From NCBI GenBank assembly GCA_002482725.1, contig DLGO01000157.1, positions 11,680-19,722 of the forward strand: a stretch of 8,043 nucleotides of DNA, written 5' to 3'. The stretch comes from Bacteroidetes bacterium UBA7692. GTDB lineage: Bacteria; Bacteroidota; Bacteroidia; Chitinophagales; LD1. Position 1 is the first letter of the stretch. Each line of letters opens with the position of its first letter. The notes under the pieces were generated by a model that did not search any database, had not been told where the DNA came from, and saw only the letters and a program-made list of their open reading frames with translations. The position numbers were made by a program, and so were the translations under genes. Shown in pieces: positions 4,850 through 8,043 of this stretch.

Positions 4850-6856
4850 ATGAAACCGAAAACTGACGCAGAAACAATTTCGCAACTGATAGCCTCGTCT
4901 GCCGCCAATCCGCTGATACTATGTAATACGCATGGTACTATAGCTTTTGCCAATAAAGAAGCGGAAGCATTGCTGCGCTATAACGAAGGCGAGCTGAATG
5001 GCCGGCCACTGGAGTGCATAGCCGCGCCGCAATACAGGCATGATGATTACCCTGAAGGGCATTTTTTTAAAGTGCCACAGGAGTATCCATCGGCGAACAG
5101 GCATTTGCACATCGCCAAAAAAGATGGCTCGGTGGTGCATGCAGCCGTAAGTGTTATTCCCCTTTCCACAAGTGATGGAGCCATGCCGCTGCTGATCATC
5201 AATGAAATTGCAGAACAAGAGAAGATAGCAGAAAAGATAGACAACAGCGACACGCGCTTCAGGGTATTTTTTGACAATGCACCGGAAGCAATAGTAGTAG
5301 TGGATATGCGCACGCTAAACCTGGTAAAGAACAATTACAATGCCCTGAAGTTATTTAAGCTGCCTGCAGAAGACCTGAAGAAAATAAGCCTGACAGAAAT
5401 AAGCCCCAAAATGCAGCCTGACGGGCACAGTTCGGAAGATAAGCTGAGGGAAATAATCGATAACATGCTGCACACAGAACGCATGTTTTTTGAATGGATG
5501 ATAAAGGATGCTGAAGGAAGCGAAAGACTATGCGAGATGCGGCTGGTAGCCCTGCCTGACCTGGAAGAGAAGCAACTGCTGATAAGCCTGGTGGATATAG
5601 AGGAACGCAAGAGAACAGAGAACGAGCTACGTGCTGATAATAAGCGGTTGAGGTTCCGGCTGGAAAATGCGCTGATGGGCTATGCAGAATGGGATACGCT
5701 GCTGCACCTGAAAACCTGGTCGCCAAAGGCGCAGGAAATATTTGGCTGGACAGCAGAGGAAGTAGAGGAAGAGAGACGATCGGTACTGGGCCTGGTACAC
5801 GATAGTGACCTGGAATGGGTAAATAGTATACTGGCTAAGTTAACCGAGGGACAGGTAGAGCGTATAACCGTGCTACAAAGGAACCACACCAAAGACGGAC
5901 GGGTGATATGGTGCGAGTGGTTCTACTCTGTACTGAAAGATAAAGACGGAAAGGTAAGCACCATAATGGCGCTGGTAAACGATGTGACAGAGCGCAAAGA
6001 AGCCGAGCATGAAATACGAAAGCTGAACATGAACCTGGAAGAGCGGGTATGTGAGCGCACAGCAGAGCTGACAGAGGTAAACAAGGAGCTGGAAGGATTT
6101 TCCTACTCGGTATCGCATGACCTGAGATCGCCGGTAAGGGCCATAGTATCGTTTGTAAGCCTGATAAAAAGGCAGTATGCCGCAAGCATGGACAATGACC
6201 TGAAGGAAATGTTTGAGCATATAGAATCTAACGGGCGGCGCATGGACAATATAATAGAAGACCTGCTGGCGCTGGCCAAATACGGCAAGGAAAAACTGAG
6301 GCCTACGCAAATAGATATGACCAGGCTATTCCACAATGTGTGGACCAACATATCGCGGGTTACCAACCATGCTACGGTTCTGGAGCTGCCTGCGCTACCG
6401 CAGATAAAGGGCGATGCCTCGCTGCTGGAGCAGGTGGTTGTAAACCTGCTCTCCAATGCCATCAAGTATTCATCGAAAAAAGAGAACCCGGTGATACAGA
6501 TAGGGTATGAACAGGATGATACCGATACTACTTTTTATATAAAGGATAACGGAGCAGGATTTAACATGGAATACTACGACCGCCTATTCGGAGCTTTCCA
6601 AAGGCTGCATGGCATGAGCGAGTTTGAAGGAACAGGAGTTGGCTTGCTGCTGGTAAAACGGCTGATAGAAAAGCATGGCGGAAAAGTATGGGCAGAGTCT
6701 ACCGTAGGCGAAGGGGCCACCTTCTATTTTACACTACCCAAGGCAATACATGAAGCAACAGAACATAAAGGCAAAGCTGTGAAGAAAAACGCACACCATC
6801 CTGGTTCGGCAGCTGAAACACCAACACGCCCTAAAAGAATAAGGCGCGCCGGCTAG
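4850..6856 (+). CDS. Soluble multi-PAS sensor histidine kinase
   Basis: This 668-residue protein has no membrane helix or signal peptide, so it should sense a cytoplasmic signal. Three PAS domains are visible. PAS1 covers about residues 10-122 (ILCNTHGTIAFANKEAEALL). PAS2 covers about 134-254 (RFRVFFDNAPEAIVVVD). PAS3 covers about 270-385, with a PAC end (VNDVTERKEAEHEI). A coiled-coil-like linker (390-416) leads to the HisKA domain: the H-box is YSVSHDLRSPVRAI with phospho-acceptor H423. The HATPase_c domain follows, with an N-box (VNLLSNAIKYS; N532, N536), G1 (DNGAGF, 566-571) and G2 (GTGVGL, 594-599), so the key catalytic residues are present. The kinase core resembles phytochrome-like kinases (FSYSVSHDL, FQRLHG). 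No receiver domain is fused and no response regulator is adjacent, so its partner must be encoded elsewhere. The C-terminal 35 or so residues are a basic, Pro/Thr-rich extension ending RPKRIRRAG. The ligand is unknown. Confidence 0.93.
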   Translation: MKPKTDAETISQLIASSAANPLILCNTHGTIAFANKEAEALLRYNEGELNGRPLECIAAPQYRHDDYPEGHFFKVPQEYPSANRHLHIAKKDGSVVHAAVSVIPLSTSDGAMPLLIINEIAEQEKIAEKIDNSDTRFRVFFDNAPEAIVVVDMRTLNLVKNNYNALKLFKLPAEDLKKISLTEISPKMQPDGHSSEDKLREIIDNMLHTERMFFEWMIKDAEGSERLCEMRLVALPDLEEKQLLISLVDIEERKRTENELRADNKRLRFRLENALMGYAEWDTLLHLKTWSPKAQEIFGWTAEEVEEERRSVLGLVHDSDLEWVNSILAKLTEGQVERITVLQRNHTKDGRVIWCEWFYSVLKDKDGKVSTIMALVNDVTERKEAEHEIRKLNMNLEERVCERTAELTEVNKELEGFSYSVSHDLRSPVRAIVSFVSLIKRQYAASMDNDLKEMFEHIESNGRRMDNIIEDLLALAKYGKEKLRPTQIDMTRLFHNVWTNISRVTNHATVLELPALPQIKGDASLLEQVVVNLLSNAIKYSSKKENPVIQIGYEQDDTDTTFYIKDNGAGFNMEYYDRLFGAFQRLHGMSEFEGTGVGLLLVKRLIEKHGGKVWAESTVGEGATFYFTLPKAIHEATEHKGKAVKKNAHHPGSAAETPTRPKRIRRAG

Positions 6857-7084
6857 TGGGTGCAGGTGGCAGTATTGTAAATAACTAAGTTTGACAAGCA
6901 GGTATAGCAAAAGGGATTTTCCGGTAGAGAAGATACGCAAGTACATGTAATCCGGCCTGGTTTCCGGCAAATGCCATAAGTGTTCGGAATATTAAGTCAA
7001 CAACCTTGAACTGCCCGGCAAACGCAGGCGTTAGTCAATATAGTTTTCCTTAGCCATTCTTTTTGCTTGATCAAAAAAAATAAG
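6857..7084. other. Non-coding intergenic stretch
   Basis: The stretch between the kinase stop and the terminator contains no convincing gene on either strand: all frames are short and interrupted. Only minor inverted repeats occur, for example AACGC-AG-GCGTT around 7021-7032. No tRNA or recognisable RNA was seen. Confidence 0.5.
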
Positions 7085-7116
7085 GCGGAGCAGCTTAAAA
7101 CAAACTGCTCCGCTTT
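7072..7116 (-). terminator. Strong intrinsic terminator, probably bidirectional
   Basis: GCGGAGCAG (7085-7093) and CTGCTCCGC (7105-7113) form a perfect GC-rich 9-bp stem with an 11-base loop. On the minus strand it is followed by CTTATTTTTTTT, and the stem starts seven bases after the stop of the GH94 gene. On the plus strand TTTGTTTTA follows, so it may also end transcripts from the kinase gene, whose stop lies about 230 bases upstream. Confidence 0.88.
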
Positions 7117-7119
7117 GTT

Positions 7120-8043
7120 TTATGATTGGCCTGTACCTGAGAACAGGGTAACTGATACCTGATGCTCTGCGCCATCGTCCATCAGTATTATGCAGTTGCC
7201 TGAAACAGGATGCGTACCGGCAGTAATGCGTAGTGCGCCATCTCCTTTCTGCTGCACAAAGCTGATGTTGTAATGTGTGCTATGGTAACGGTAGCGGATA
7301 GTGAAGCCATCCCAATCTGCCGGAATGCGCGGATTGAAATACAGCTTATCGGCCTGGCGGCTGATGCCCAACAAGGTATCGGTTATCAGCTGGTACACCC
7401 AACCTGCCGAGCCTGTGTACCAGGTCCATCCACCGCGCCCTTTGTGCGGGTCTACGGCATATACATCTGCGGCTATCACATACGGCTCTACTTTGTACAC
7501 TGCTATGTCTTCTGCCGATTGTGTATGGTTGATGGGGTTAATCATATTCAACAGTTCCCATGCGCGCTCTTTGTTGCCCGATTTTGCAAAAGCCATCAAC
7601 AACCATATAGCGGCCTGCGTGTATTGCCCTCCGTTTTCGCGCACACCGGGCACGTAGCCTTTTATGTACCCGGGATTCGGCTCTGCCTTGTCAAAAGGCG
7701 GATCGAGCAATTTCACAATTTCCTCCTGCTCATTTACCAAATACTTGTTGGCCGATTTCATGGCCTGTGCGGTGCGCTCTGCGCTGCCAGCACCAGACAA
7801 TACGGACCAGCTCTGCGCGATAGAGTCTATGCGGCATTCGCTATTGCTTTTGGAGCCAAGCGGTGTGCCATCGTCGAAGTACGCACGACGGTACCACTCA
7901 CCATCCCAGCCATTTTTTTCTGCATTGGCTTGAAGCTTTTTGGCTTCCTCCACACATTTTGCCGCAAATGCATTATCGCCCCGCGCCTCTGCCACAGGTA
8001 TAAACTGTTGCAGTATATCATAAAGGAAAAATGCCAGCCAGAT
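7120..8043 (-). CDS. GH94 protein, C-terminal part (cyclic beta-1,2-glucan synthase-like)
   Basis: The minus-strand frame is open to the right edge, so the N-terminal part is missing; 307 residues are visible. They start IWLAFFLYDILQQFIPVAEA and include the blocks GWDGEWYRRAYFDDGTPLG and ECRIDSIAQSWSVLSG (together about residues 45-84), RENGGQYTQAAIWLL, and GRGGWTWYTGSAGWVYQ. These are characteristic of the GH94 (glycoside phosphorylase) fold, and most closely of the GH94 end of cyclic beta-1,2-glucan synthases (NdvB/Cgs/ChvB type). In the latter this domain sets ring length by phosphorolysis. In the family the catalytic Asp (GDWNDG-type motif) lies shortly before the visible start, so it should be just outside the window. 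A C-terminal beta domain of about 70 residues ends at TAA 7120-7122, followed by a strong terminator. The apparent in-frame GTG at 7993-7995 is internal and not the true start. A cellobiose/chitobiose-type phosphorylase is the alternative; the full length would decide. Confidence 0.88.
   Translation of the reverse strand: MWLAFFLYDILQQFIPVAEARGDNAFAAKCVEEAKKLQANAEKNGWDGEWYRRAYFDDGTPLGSKSNSECRIDSIAQSWSVLSGAGSAERTAQAMKSANKYLVNEQEEIVKLLDPPFDKAEPNPGYIKGYVPGVRENGGQYTQAAIWLLMAFAKSGNKERAWELLNMINPINHTQSAEDIAVYKVEPYVIAADVYAVDPHKGRGGWTWYTGSAGWVYQLITDTLLGISRQADKLYFNPRIPADWDGFTIRYRYHSTHYNISFVQQKGDGALRITAGTHPVSGNCIILMDDGAEHQVSVTLFSGTGQS

Noticed and set aside
5355..6465. Several minus-strand ORFs of 90-145 residues under the histidine kinase
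   Set aside because: They are shadows in the antisense of a well supported kinase gene, with no motifs and low-complexity Ser/Arg/Cys composition.
6886..6893. Exact TAnnTTTG match (TAAGTTTG) on the plus strand after the kinase gene
   Set aside because: There is no TTTG element at the expected distance upstream and no plus-strand gene downstream, so it is probably chance.

Overview
The window looks like chromosomal DNA of a Bacteroidota bacterium, possibly of the Chitinophagaceae/Sphingobacteriia type. This is inferred from the moderately AT-rich sequence, frequent ATA isoleucine codons, start codons that mostly lack a Shine-Dalgarno sequence, the phytochrome-like multi-PAS histidine kinase, and several small, low-complexity, lineage-type proteins. 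No rRNA, tRNA, CRISPR array, insertion sequence or phage gene was seen.

Layout: (1) 157-2249, minus strand: a translationally coupled pair, a membrane-anchored SAM-dependent methyltransferase followed by a UbiA-family prenyltransferase (TAATG overlap at 1294-1298). This is a plausible two-step route that prenylates and methylates a quinone or another aromatic or lipid acceptor, in or at the membrane. (2) 2296-2390: two intrinsic-terminator-like hairpins, both oriented for minus-strand transcription, separate that pair from an upstream minus-strand operon. (3) 2411-2986, minus: two tiny genes 11 bases apart, an acidic disordered protein and a small exported protein. The exported one has an apparent single-base frameshift inside its signal peptide, and no start-to-stop ORF covers it. 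(4) 2987-3155: a divergent intergenic region with nested, mutually exclusive inverted repeats. (5) 3156-3527, plus: a small protein with a Lys/Ala-rich tail and a hydrophobic C-terminus. It converges on a 65-residue minus-strand protein of unknown function (3567-3764). (6) 3983-4753, plus: a DUF72 (YecE-like) protein. (7) 4850-6856, plus: a soluble three-PAS sensor histidine kinase with no response regulator beside it. (8) 6857-7119: non-coding, ending in a strong, probably bidirectional terminator. (9) 7120-8043, minus: the C-terminal 307 residues of a GH94 protein that resembles the phosphorylase end of cyclic beta-1,2-glucan synthases. It runs off the right edge.

Most genes here look like independent housekeeping or accessory units. 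The parts most worth a second look are the methyltransferase/prenyltransferase pair, the small-protein operon with its frameshifted exported member and structured leader, and the cyclic-glucan-synthase-like GH94 protein. I do not see a clear new defence or mobile system.
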